From: Nitrospina sp. LS_NOB
Lineage (GTDB): Bacteria > Nitrospinota > Nitrospinia > Nitrospinales > VA-1
DNA: 64,000 bases
Direction of reading: 5' to 3'
Assembly (NCBI GenBank): GCA_001542995.1
Contig: LFLA01000012.1
Location: 62,001 to 126,000 of the forward strand
Shown: positions 53,831-61,949 of the stretch, piece by piece
Layout of the letters: the number at the start of each line of letters is the position of its first letter
How positions within the stretch are numbered: position 1 is the first letter of the stretch
The notes under the pieces: model-generated
What the model was told of the DNA's origin: nothing
Database searches by the model: none
What the model saw: the letters and a program-made list of their open reading frames with translations, nothing else
Position numbers and translations under genes: made by a program

Positions 53831-55231
53831 ATGAGTGAAGGTATCGTAACCGCCTCCTATATCGGGGCAACTATTTTATTTATTCTGGCGTTAGGCGGAT
53901 TGAGCAATCAGGAAACCGCAAGGCGCGGTAACCTTTTTGGAATGATCGGCATGGCCGTGGCCCTGCTTGCCACGATGTTCGCCGTGACGGCGAACCTGGA
54001 AATTCTCATTGTCGGCATGCTAATCGGTGCAAGCATCGGCCTGGTTCTGGCCAAGCGGGTGCAGATGACGCAAATGCCCGAACTGGTTGCCATGTTGCAC
54101 AGTTTCGTAGGGCTGGCGGCGGTTCTGGTTGGATTTGCTAATTTTATGGACCCGGGACGTTTGCAACATTTCACTGGTGTTGAATTGACCATCCACGATG
54201 TGGAGACCTATCTGGGAATCCTCATTGGTGCCATCACCCTGTCAGGTTCTGTCATTGCGTTTGGAAAACTGAGCGGCAAGATCGGCGGTAATCCCATGTT
54301 AATTCCGGGCCGGCATTGGTTCAACCTGGGCCTGCTGCTTGGTTCCATCTATTTTTGTGTCGTATTTGTTGAGCAATCGGCTGCAGGAGGTGGACTCAAT
54401 CCTCTGCTGATCATGACAGGAATCGCGTTGTTGTTTGGGATTCATATGGTCATGGCTATCGGCGGTGCCGACATGCCGGTTGTGGTTTCCATGCTCAACA
54501 GTTATTCCGGCTGGGCTGCTGCGGCTACCGGTTTCATGCTCAATAACGACCTGCTCATTGTCACTGGCGCGCTGGTCGGCAGTAGTGGTGCTATCCTCAG
54601 TTACATCATGTGCCAGGCGATGAACCGTAAGTTTCTGGCGGTTATTGCTGGCGGATTCGGCACGACAACAGGGGGTGGTTCCTCTTCCGCTTCAGCTGAA
54701 GAGCAGGGTGAAGTGGTCGCGTTGCAAGCTCCCGAAGTTGCCAACCTGTTGGCGGATTCTAAAGAAATCATGATCATTCCGGGTTATGGCATGGCGGTGG
54801 CGCAGGCACAGCATATCGTCAATGAAATCACCAAAACTCTCAGGTCCAAAAAAATAAATGTGCGTTTTGGCATCCATCCTGTTGCGGGGCGAATGCCGGG
54901 GCATATGAACGTTTTGCTGGCGGAAGCCAAGGTGCCTTACGACATCGTTTTTGAAATGGATGAAATCAATGACGATTTCCCCGATATTGATGTTTCCATC
55001 GTCATCGGCGCCAACGACATTGTCAATCCTTCTGCGCAAACCGATCCGGATAGCCCGATTGCCGGTATGCCGGTCATGGAATGCTGGAAAAGTAAAACCA
55101 CCATTGTGCTGAAACGGAGTATGGCGACCGGTTATGCGGGGGTGCAGAATCCGTTGTTCTTCAAAGAGAACACGCGAATGTTGTTTGGCGATGCCCGAGC
55201 CAGTCTGGATGAGGTTTTCAAAAACCTTTAA
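53831..55231 (+). CDS. pntB: NAD(P) transhydrogenase subunit beta
   Basis: The beta subunit, 466 residues. About eight N-terminal membrane helices hold the proton channel (including [20 protein letters not shown]-like [14 protein letters not shown] and [16 protein letters not shown]). The C-terminal NADP(H)-binding domain III starts near residue 290 with [20 protein letters not shown], then [40 protein letters not shown] and [32 protein letters not shown] is a strong ribosome binding site. Complete and co-transcribed with pntA. Confidence 0.96.
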   Translation: MSEGIVTASYIGATILFILALGGLSNQETARRGNLFGMIGMAVALLATMFAVTANLEILIVGMLIGASIGLVLAKRVQMTQMPELVAMLHSFVGLAAVLVGFANFMDPGRLQHFTGVELTIHDVETYLGILIGAITLSGSVIAFGKLSGKIGGNPMLIPGRHWFNLGLLLGSIYFCVVFVEQSAAGGGLNPLLIMTGIALLFGIHMVMAIGGADMPVVVSMLNSYSGWAAAATGFMLNNDLLIVTGALVGSSGAILSYIMCQAMNRKFLAVIAGGFGTTTGGGSSSASAEEQGEVVALQAPEVANLLADSKEIMIIPGYGMAVAQAQHIVNEITKTLRSKKINVRFGIHPVAGRMPGHMNVLLAEAKVPYDIVFEMDEINDDFPDIDVSIVIGANDIVNPSAQTDPDSPIAGMPVMECWKSKTTIVLKRSMATGYAGVQNPLFFKENTRMLFGDARASLDEVFKNL

Positions 55232-55383
55232 GGGGTGGGTGCCAAAAGAAATGTCCGATGGAGCCAGAATATTTTCCCGGACGGAAACCTCCGGGAAAAT
55301 TTTTGGGTTCTATAGATTTCCCCTTCTGTTTCATTAGCGATCAGCAAATCGCCCTCCTGATTCCAATCTACGCCATAAGGATT

Positions 55384-55701
55384 ATGCCCAAAGCGTACGG
55401 TAAAAGTGAAATTTATATGGGTATGGTGTTGATGGGCGCCACCGGACTGGCTATGGGCTGGGTGATACACAGTCCGCTTCTAATGACGATTGCTGGACTC
55501 TTGGGATTGGTGATCGGCGGATTTATAGGCTGGCTGGGTGGACGACGTTATATGTTCATCATCTGTCTGGGGGTTTTGATCGGTGCTTTCTTTGGCTATC
55601 GCACCGGCGATCAGGATATTCTCATCATTGCCGCAGGAAGCGGCGGTGCCATCGCCGGGTTCATGGGCGCGCAAATCGAACAATTTTTCAACCGCCACTA
55701 G
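55384..55701 (+). CDS. Small glycine-rich membrane protein
   Basis: A 105-residue protein with three or four hydrophobic glycine-rich segments (MGMVLMGATGLAMGWVIHSP, IAGLLGLVIGGFIGWLGG, MFIICLGVLIGAFFG, ILIIAAGSGGAIAGFMGAQI). No known function; a glycine-zipper-like packing is likely. ATG at 55384 with AAGGA closely upstream is chosen over an earlier in-frame ATG at 55258. Its stop TAG is part of the CACTAG end of a mosaic repeat. It follows pntB by 150 bases and may belong to its transcript. Confidence 0.62.
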   Translation: MPKAYGKSEIYMGMVLMGATGLAMGWVIHSPLLMTIAGLLGLVIGGFIGWLGGRRYMFIICLGVLIGAFFGYRTGDQDILIIAAGSGGAIAGFMGAQIEQFFNRH

Positions 55702-55832
55702 GCGCCAGCGTGACGCTGGACCCAAAGAGTACGTGATATTCTTCCGTAGCTGTGATGTTCTCTTCCTTAACCTTCATGCCCGGAACGGGTACTTCGTGCC
55801 CCGGAGGGGTAGTAGCCCATAAAGCCGAGATA
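55696..55832 (+). repeat. Mosaic intergenic repeat copy, supplies a stop codon
   Basis: Starts GCCACTAGGCGCCAGCGTGA, where TAG is the stop of the small membrane protein gene, with a CCAGCGTGACGCTGG hairpin. Then TACGTGATATTCTTCCGTAG, AGCTGTGATG, GCATGCCCG-like sequence, CGTGCCCCGGAGGGGTA and CCCATAAAGCCGAGATAA. It joins modules found separately at 0.65, 3.7, 40.6 and 48.2 kb. The rest of the 55702-56280 gap is non-coding and AT-rich; I see no RNA gene in it. Confidence 0.78.
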
Positions 55833-56280
55833 AATTTTTAGCAACAAACGGGAATTAGAAATCCCTGTTTAATCTGATTTTCCCTCTATAAATATTCCTT
55901 CCCAAAACGCATTTAACTTTTTTCGACAAACTTTTAAGTATTCAAACTACATCCCGCCGGTTCCAAAACTTGCTTTTTCTTTTCAGAGAGTCCAGTTGAC
56001 AGCCGCATAAATCCTTATACAAGCCCACTTGTTTTGTAAAAGAAAAAGCGCACATCACAACACCCGAGCATTCATAGGGTTTAGTAATTCCTTGTGAACC
56101 AAGTGGTTACAAGCGCGGATGCTTTTTGGCATGCCGCTTGCTCTTCATATATTGAAGAAATCCGGGCAGCCCGGCTAATTTCATGATCCATAATTGAGAA
56201 AAGGTTTAAACCCTTTAAATTAAATGTGGAAATACCTTAAGTAGTTATCGGATATTCCACACCGATAAGCGGAGGAAAAA

Positions 56281-57231
56281 ATGGAGAGCGTTAGATTTGC
56301 GATAAATTTTGATAAAGAAAATTTATCAGGCATGAAAATCCTGATGGTAGATGACACCCCTTCCAACCTTGATATTCTGGGGCATATTTTAAAACAGGTA
56401 GGTCTCAATGTTTCAGTGGCTCCCAATGGAACCATTGCCCTAAAAATTATTAATGGGGACAAACCTGATCTGGTTTTACTAGACATCATGATGCCGGACA
56501 TTAGTGGTTATGATGTTTGCAGAAAACTAAAGGAAAATGATGACACCAAAGATATTCCAGTAATTTTTATCACCGCAATGGCACAAACCGAAGACCTGGT
56601 AGAGGGGTTTGAAGTTGGCGGTGTAGATTATGTTGTTAAACCATTTCAGGAACAGGAAGTGCTGGCAAGAATCGGATCACAATTATCCCTGAGGAAGATT
56701 GCTTATGAAAAGGAGGAATTGATTAGGAAACTGGATTCCCTTTCTCGAATTGACCCATTAACAAAACTATCAAATCGAAGAGATATTTTGGAGAAAATGG
56801 AATATGAACAAGCTAAGTATGAGCGATTTGGCAAGGATTTCTCTATTATCTTAGGCGATATAGATTACTTTAAAAAGATCAACGATCAGTTGGGTCACGA
56901 TGTGGGTGATTGCGTATTAAAAGAAGTAGCAGACATCCTAAAAAGTTCTATCAGAAAGGTTGATTTTGCGGCCAGATGGGGAGGGGAAGAGTTTTTGGTG
57001 GTATTAACCGAAACCAATTTGTCAGGGGCTGCACGAGTAGCTGAAAAAATAAAAAATACTATTGAAAAACAAAAGTATGAATTTGATAAGAACCCAGCCC
57101 AGGTAACCATGAGCTTTGGTGTTGCCTGTCATGTTGGCAAAGAAGGAAAAATCGATGAGCTTATTAAAACAGCTGATAAGCTACTTTACAAAGCTAAGGA
57201 AGAAGGAAGAAATCAAGTTAAAACTATGTAG
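56281..57231 (+). CDS. Response regulator-GGDEF diguanylate cyclase (PleD-like)
   Basis: A 316-residue protein. The receiver domain (about 18-135) has the acidic pair in MVDDTPSN, the phospho-acceptor Asp68 in LVLLDIMMPD and Lys120 in YVVKPF. A helical linker leads to the GGDEF domain: DPLTKLSNRR, DIDYFKKINDQLGHDVGD, the active site WGGEEF at about 233-238 and an RKVD I-site five residues before it. It makes c-di-GMP on phosphorylation by an unlinked histidine kinase, with product feedback. GGAGG lies five bases before the ATG. It is the only complete cyclase here; the other GGDEF gene at 20.6-21.7 kb is broken. Confidence 0.92.
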   Translation: MESVRFAINFDKENLSGMKILMVDDTPSNLDILGHILKQVGLNVSVAPNGTIALKIINGDKPDLVLLDIMMPDISGYDVCRKLKENDDTKDIPVIFITAMAQTEDLVEGFEVGGVDYVVKPFQEQEVLARIGSQLSLRKIAYEKEELIRKLDSLSRIDPLTKLSNRRDILEKMEYEQAKYERFGKDFSIILGDIDYFKKINDQLGHDVGDCVLKEVADILKSSIRKVDFAARWGGEEFLVVLTETNLSGAARVAEKIKNTIEKQKYEFDKNPAQVTMSFGVACHVGKEGKIDELIKTADKLLYKAKEEGRNQVKTM

Positions 57232-57275
57232 AAATTGGACTTTGAGCCGAGTAAACCTATTTGTGCCGGTCAAAG

Positions 57276-57623
57276 CTATGGTTCACTGTTCCCTCTCGCT
57301 GGAGGGGTGCCCCACATGTAATTGACGCGGCCGAAATCGAACATGATGTTCTGGTTCCAGAGCTTTCCCTGGTCTTTAATGATCTTATGGTATGTCCACA
57401 CCTTTTTGCCTCTATGCTCCCACCTGATATCCGGTTCACCGAGAGTTTTTAACACTTCTTCTTTTTTGCGATTCATGAAAGTGGACTCGAACTCGATGAC
57501 GGTATAGATATGTCTTTCAGTCGAGGTTTTTGTTGGCTTGTTATTTGCCCATGCGTTAAGAGAGCAAAGGAGCAGGAGGCAAAAAAGAAGGGCGGCTATT
57601 TTTGTTGTATGCACGTTTCTCAT
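57276..57623 (-). CDS. Small exported BamE/SmpA-like protein
   Basis: A 115-residue exported protein. It has a signal peptide (residues 8-26, KIAALLFCLLLLCSLNAWAN), then a domain with NRKKEEVLKTLGEPDIRWEH and GKKVWTYHKI. This is the K-x-x-V-x-x-x-L-G-x-P pattern of the BamE/OmlA family, also shared by other small DUFs. A Cys sits inside the hydrophobic segment, but there is no clear lipobox at its end. Role uncertain. It lies between the PleD-like gene and the restriction module, and before that insertion was probably next to msrP. Confidence 0.68.
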   Translation of the reverse strand: MRNVHTTKIAALLFCLLLLCSLNAWANNKPTKTSTERHIYTVIEFESTFMNRKKEEVLKTLGEPDIRWEHRGKKVWTYHKIIKDQGKLWNQNIMFDFGRVNYMWGTPPARGNSEP

Positions 57624-57634
57624 GAATATAAGTG

Positions 57635-57681
57635 GGCGACAAAATCCCCATAACCATTATAGGGAAGGGTGGGGCGGATGT
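57635..57681 (-). repeat. 47-base direct repeat, displaced msrP 3' end
   Basis: Matches 59958-60004 at 45 of 47 positions. Translated in the msrP frame it gives IRPTLPYNGYGDFVAHLYS and a stop, a plausible alternative MsrP C-terminus. With the other copy it brackets the restriction-modification module. Confidence 0.9.
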
Positions 57682-57720
57682 TCCTCGTTATGGGGTTTTG
57701 GATATCAGAGTGCGCTGACT

Positions 57721-58728
57721 TTAGCAATAACCGGGAATTCGTCTATGCTTGTTAGCCGCTTTTATAAATTTAGGGTTTGGCCATTGGTTCCGGTCAGCGG
57801 GTAAATGAACCCTTTTATCAAGGAGAGATTGAAGTTGTTCTAATCCTGAGTCTAAATCCACTTTTTTTAATTCGGCTATTTTTTCAGGGTTTGGTCTCAT
57901 ATAACACCTTTCATCTAAATATATCAAACGGTTGTCAAAGGCCCTGTGAATTGTAGGAGACAAAGAAATGCCGTTGGACACATGGTCAATACTTTTTTTA
58001 ACTTCAACAGGAAGGATATGAGCAGCATCCACCAGTTGCAATTGAGTTCTGGTAACGGCACAACGGCAATTATAAGCACTCAAAACCTGTTGGCGAAAGT
58101 TTCCATCTCTAGAGTATCGGCTTACTGTTGAAATAATTTTTCTTCTGCTTTTAGAGAGGGCGTGGATCTCAGTTGTCGAAACCGGCTCATTTTGAGAAGC
58201 TTTAATGAGTAGTTTTAATGTTGGCTTGTTAATTCCATATTGATGAACTTGTTCTGAGCTATGTACGTAATTAAGTAATTGGTCGGGCCTAATACCAACA
58301 GCAATTTCATTATTCTCCTTAACAGAGAAAGCAAGCCCTTGTTGTAAGGCATCGTTGATTGTGTCAATGCTGATTTGTACTGAAGGAGAGCCTACCGTGA
58401 AGTTTTTGTGTTGCTTAAGATCAAAACCTGCGAAAACTCCTAAATCTTGATAATACCCAAGAAGAACAGTAGGGCCATCTGGATTGATGGGCAGTGGGGA
58501 ACTGACAGAGGTCATTTGGATGCGATATTCGTTTGGTAATGTTTTTCGCCCTCCATGAGTAACAGTCCATATATAAACCCATAGGGGAAATGATCTATCC
58601 AATTGGGTAACAAAAAATTGACGAGGATGGGTTCTGATTGAGGTGGAGGTATAAATGCAGGAACCTCCTGATTGCTGTATAGCATCAAAAATTGAATTCA
58701 CGAGAACAGATGGAGAAAGGGCAGGCAT
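57721..58728 (-). CDS. HNH-family restriction endonuclease
   Basis: A 335-residue protein with a C-terminal HNH nuclease domain. CRCAVTRTQLQLVDAAHILP has the Cys residues and the first His, and VSNGISLSPTIHRAFDNRLI has the N-x-x-x-L-x-x-x-x-H block (about residues 210-270). The N-terminal 190 residues look like the specificity or DNA-binding part of type II HNH restriction enzymes. It lies seven bases downstream of the DNA methyltransferase gene, the normal order of a restriction module. The nuclease reads intact, which is odd beside a broken methylase. Target sequence unknown. Confidence 0.85.
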   Translation of the reverse strand: MPALSPSVLVNSIFDAIQQSGGSCIYTSTSIRTHPRQFFVTQLDRSFPLWVYIWTVTHGGRKTLPNEYRIQMTSVSSPLPINPDGPTVLLGYYQDLGVFAGFDLKQHKNFTVGSPSVQISIDTINDALQQGLAFSVKENNEIAVGIRPDQLLNYVHSSEQVHQYGINKPTLKLLIKASQNEPVSTTEIHALSKSRRKIISTVSRYSRDGNFRQQVLSAYNCRCAVTRTQLQLVDAAHILPVEVKKSIDHVSNGISLSPTIHRAFDNRLIYLDERCYMRPNPEKIAELKKVDLDSGLEQLQSLLDKRVHLPADRNQWPNPKFIKAANKHRRIPGYC

Positions 58729-58734
58729 TATAGG

Positions 58735-59771
58735 TTATCGCTTATTCTTTCTTGGTCTGTTTTGTCCCCCTTCTTTTGATAGGGTGCCTTGGGAAGTTCC
58801 ATTCCAAAGTGCTGCGGGATGGGACAGGCTGTAAGATGGAAATTTTTTTTGAAGATTCTGCGGTTGAATTGGAAAGCGGTATAAAGCCCCATCCAGATAT
58901 TGTTCTTTAACTTCTGAGCAAATCCACTTTCTTCCAAGTCTCTCTGCTACCTCGCCTGTCACACAGGAACCCGCAAAAGGATCAAAAACCCGATTTCCTT
59001 TGTCAGTCAGCATTCGAATAAAATATTCAGGCAATTCTGCAGGAAAGCGTGCCGGGTGAGGCTTAATGTTATTTTGTTTGCATTGGCGTAAGTAGCTGGA
59101 GTTGCTTTCAGTGTTCGCAATGGCTATTAAATTAGGAGGGATAGCAGCACCATTATCAATTGAAAACTTTTCACTTATATCATGCCCGCTAGGCCGTAGC
59201 TTAGCTTTATACCCATTTTTTAGTAGGCCTTGCATGGAATTGCTATAAGGAACCAAAATTCTCTTGTTTGACATGGTGTAGGTGAGAGCCACCAAATACA
59301 ATTGACGGCATCTTTGACTCTAATTCGACGAATATTTACCCACTCGGCAGGTGTTGGCAATTTAGAAGGGTTCCACCAAAAAAAATCTTGAGCCAAGTGA
59401 AAACCGAATTCTTTGCAAAACATTAGCAATAATTCATAGTGGTAGAGGGAGCGAGTGGGTTGGCCGGGAATCCATGAACCACCAATATCAATTACAAATG
59501 AGCCATTGTCCTTTAATATTCGATGAAACTCTTTAGCGAAAGGCCGAAACCAGTCTAAGTATTTATCCGCATCTACATTTCCGTAATCTTTTTTCCGAAC
59601 TAATCCAAAAGGAGGGGAGGTCAAGATAAGATTGATAGACTTTTTTTTGAAAGACCGCATTAAGTTTAACGAATCGGCCAAATAAATTTTCCCGAGCTTA
59701 GTTTGGAAAAAAGGGTTGATTTCAGTTTCCTGTTTATTAAAAAGGGGAGCTTGTTTATTAAAATTATTCAT
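58735..59771 (-). pseudogene. DNA methyltransferase (probable N4-cytosine, beta class), frameshifted
   Basis: A DNA methyltransferase split by one frameshift near 59283. The first part (59771-59283) has the catalytic motif [20 protein letters not shown], then [12 protein letters not shown] and WWNPSKLP, and reaches [13 protein letters not shown]. The second part, in another frame, continues [15 protein letters not shown] and has HPARFPAELPEYFIRML and the SAM-binding motif I VFDPFAGSCVTGEVAERLG. Motif IV before motif I is the beta arrangement, and T-S-P-P-F fits m4C enzymes. One missing base in ACACC/ATG would restore the frame. Either sequencing error, slippage or a real lesion. Confidence 0.85.
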
Positions 59772-59941
59772 AATTCCAATTGTATTTGCACTGTTCCTTT
59801 CGCGTCTAACTTTGAAGCATTCTTCATTAAAAGTTTAATGGTGTCAATAGTGCTTTAAGACTTAGATGCGAGGTTTATAAACAAATCACTGTAAACGAAG
59901 GCTCTATGAATCAGATAGGCGTTTGATTTTTAAATAATGCT

Positions 59942-60910
59942 CTATGTGTACATTTTGGCGACAAACTCTCCATAACCATTATAGGGAAGGGTGGGGCGGA
60001 TGTCTCCGGTATCGATCATTTTTTCACGCGTCTGCGGCCAGCGCGGATGCGGGATTCTCGGATCGACATTTGCGGTGAAATCGTATTCCAGTCCTTGCAG
60101 GGTGTTCCAGAAAGTTGCGGGACGATAGTTGACCAGTTCGATTTTGACGATGGACTTGATACTCTTGAACCCGTATTTCCAGGGCACAACGAGACGTATT
60201 GGCGCGCCATGCTGTTTGGGAAGCGGGTGCCCATAAATGCCGGTGGCTAAAAATGCCAGTTCATTCATCGCTTCTTTAATCGTTAATCCTTCGACATAGG
60301 GCCAGGGTTCCCAGAATGCCAACTGGCCCTGGGCGGTGAATGGCTGGTAAAAAGTTTCCAGTCTCACATAGGTAGCTTCCGCTTTGGGTTCGACCTTTTT
60401 AAGAAGTTCTGAAAACGGGAACCCGATCCAGGGCACGGCCATGGCCCAGGCTTCGACGCACCGCAGTCGCAATACACGTTCTTCAAGGGACATGGTTTTT
60501 AAGAGGTCATCCATATCGAAGGTCGTGGGTTTGTTGACCAGTCCGCCAACTTGGATAGCCCATGGGCGGGTATTGAGCTTTTGCGCGTAATGCACCGGAT
60601 CGATTTTACCGCTTCCGAACTCATAAAAATTATTGTAGGTGGCGGCGATTTTTTCCGCAGTTATGGGCCGGTCCAACTCGTACATAGGATTTCTTTTAGC
60701 GGGATAAATGGATTTTTCCAGTGCATTCCATTTCACTTCAGGAAAAACATTGGGTGGAGAAGAAGGGCCACAACCATAAAGCACTCCAACAGTGGCGGCA
60801 GTGGTCAGAGCCGTGCCTTTGAGAAATTCCCGCCGGCGCAGGTAGGTCGACTCCGGCGTGGCCAAATTGTCTGAAATTTCCCATTCCTTTTTTATGTGGA
60901 TATGGGGCAT
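59942..60910 (-). CDS. msrP: MsrP-like molybdopterin methionine-sulfoxide reductase
   Basis: A 322-residue periplasmic molybdoenzyme (YedY/MsrP, sulfite-oxidase fold). The twin-arginine signal is YLRRREFLKGTALTTAATVG at about residues 23-42. The Mo-binding Cys is in VLRLRCVEAWAMAVPW near 150, followed by GFPFSELLKKVEP, then QHGAPIRLVVPWKYGFKSIK near 240. It repairs oxidised methionines in envelope proteins. The haem partner MsrQ is not adjacent. Its 3' end is duplicated at 57635, and the present C-terminus FVAKMYT replaces an older FVAHLYS version. Confidence 0.92.
   Translation of the reverse strand: MPHIHIKKEWEISDNLATPESTYLRRREFLKGTALTTAATVGVLYGCGPSSPPNVFPEVKWNALEKSIYPAKRNPMYELDRPITAEKIAATYNNFYEFGSGKIDPVHYAQKLNTRPWAIQVGGLVNKPTTFDMDDLLKTMSLEERVLRLRCVEAWAMAVPWIGFPFSELLKKVEPKAEATYVRLETFYQPFTAQGQLAFWEPWPYVEGLTIKEAMNELAFLATGIYGHPLPKQHGAPIRLVVPWKYGFKSIKSIVKIELVNYRPATFWNTLQGLEYDFTANVDPRIPHPRWPQTREKMIDTGDIRPTLPYNGYGEFVAKMYT
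59958..60004 (-). repeat. 47-base direct repeat inside msrP 3' end
   Basis: Active copy of the duplicated msrP end; partner at 57635-57681, two mismatches. The distance between copies is 2323 bases. Confidence 0.9.
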
Positions 60911-60916
60911 GGTTTG

Positions 60917-61243
60917 TCAGTCCTTTTTTGTGACCCAGTCATCAATTCCCGACAGGTATGCGGGAAGACCCTGCTCAATAGGCAAGGCGATGATTTCCGG
61001 CACTTCATAGCTGTGGTTTATTTTGACCCAGGTCTCCAGTGCGTCATAGCGGTCTTTCCGGGTTTTGACAATTAATAGAAACTCTTCGTCCACATGGATT
61101 TTGTTTTCCCAGTAATAAGTCGACTGAATTTTTGGAATGGCACTGACACAGAATGCCAGCTTGTCGCTGACCAGTCCTTGGCTTATTTTGTCCGCTTCCT
61201 CTTTGGACCCAGCGGTGATGAATAGTACGCAATGCTCACTCAT
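60917..61243 (-). CDS. cutA: CutA divalent-cation tolerance family protein
   Basis: A 108-residue CutA-like trimeric protein. The strands are VLFITAGSKEEADKISQGLV, FCVSAIPKIQSTYYWENKIH (with the family S-x-Y-x-W motif), EFLLIVKTRKDRYDALETWV and the C-terminal SYEVPEIIALPIEQGLPAYL followed by W. Length is typical. Linked to divalent cation tolerance in E. coli, though the exact role is unsettled. Its stop is six bases from the msrP start, so they are likely cotranscribed. Confidence 0.93.
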   Translation of the reverse strand: MSEHCVLFITAGSKEEADKISQGLVSDKLAFCVSAIPKIQSTYYWENKIHVDEEFLLIVKTRKDRYDALETWVKINHSYEVPEIIALPIEQGLPAYLSGIDDWVTKKD

Positions 61244-61315
61244 GGCAAGACTCCAAGAAAGTAGAAATTTCGATCCGGCGGCGATAAAAATAACTCCGCG
61301 CCTGACAAGCCCCCG

Positions 61316-61903
61316 TTACAACACAAATTTTAATAGATAAAAACCTAAAAAAAGCAGAATGAAAAACACGATGCTGAAAAGGTTAAAATATTTTTCGATC
61401 CACATCTTAATGGGTGGTCCGAATTTATGAATTATAAATGCGACCAGAAAGAATCGGGCCGAACGACTGATGGCCGATGCCAGAACAAAAGTTGGAAAAT
61501 TAATTTTAAATGCCCCTGCCGCCAAAGTGAAAATTTTATAAGGCAAAGGGGTGAAGCCCGCTGCAGCAACAGCCCACGCCTGATGCTCGTCATAGAGAGC
61601 ACCTATTTTCTCAAATTTGGCCTGTAAATGATAGAACTCCACGATGCCATTGCCGATCAGGTCCATGAACTGGTAGCCGATGAAATAACCAAACATTCCT
61701 CCCAGAACAGATGCCACAGAGCAGAAGAGGGAAAATCGGATCCACAATGCCGGTACCGCGACCGTCATAGCGATCAATAAAATATCCGGCGGGATCGGGA
61801 AAAATGATGATTCGACGAACGAAATAAAAAATAACGCCGGAAGCGCGTAAGGGGTGGCGGCCCAATGCAGGACCCAATCGTACATAGAGCGAATAAATTT
61901 CAT
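61316..61903 (-). CDS. YqaA-type VTT (SNARE-associated) membrane protein
   Basis: A 195-residue integral membrane protein of the DedA/YqaA VTT family. Family landmarks are ALPALFFISFVESSFFPIPP (about 19-38, with the membrane-embedded E and F-P-I-P-P), GGMFGYFIGYQFMDLIG (G-x-x-x-G-Y) and AAAGFTPLPYKIFTLAAGAF (F-T-P-x-P-x-K). DedA-family proteins are implicated in undecaprenyl-phosphate or lipid flipping; YqaA members are less studied. Between cutA and priA, all on the minus strand. Confidence 0.88.
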   Translation of the reverse strand: MKFIRSMYDWVLHWAATPYALPALFFISFVESSFFPIPPDILLIAMTVAVPALWIRFSLFCSVASVLGGMFGYFIGYQFMDLIGNGIVEFYHLQAKFEKIGALYDEHQAWAVAAAGFTPLPYKIFTLAAGAFKINFPTFVLASAISRSARFFLVAFIIHKFGPPIKMWIEKYFNLFSIVFFILLFLGFYLLKFVL

Positions 61904-61949
61904 GAATGAGATTTCAAATTAGGGTTGATGGTGGTTTGTCTAATCAGGT

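Noticed and set aside
55228-55470. Minus-strand frame reading GVDWNQEGDLLIANETEGEI, like a beta-propeller blade
   Set aside because: Too short, overlaps the plus-strand membrane protein gene, and no neighbouring blades are found. Chance or a very small relic.
55996-56030. TTGACA box with a possible TATACA as promoter of the PleD-like gene
   Set aside because: Spacing is only about 14 bases and it lies about 250 bases from the gene, so it is not good enough to annotate.
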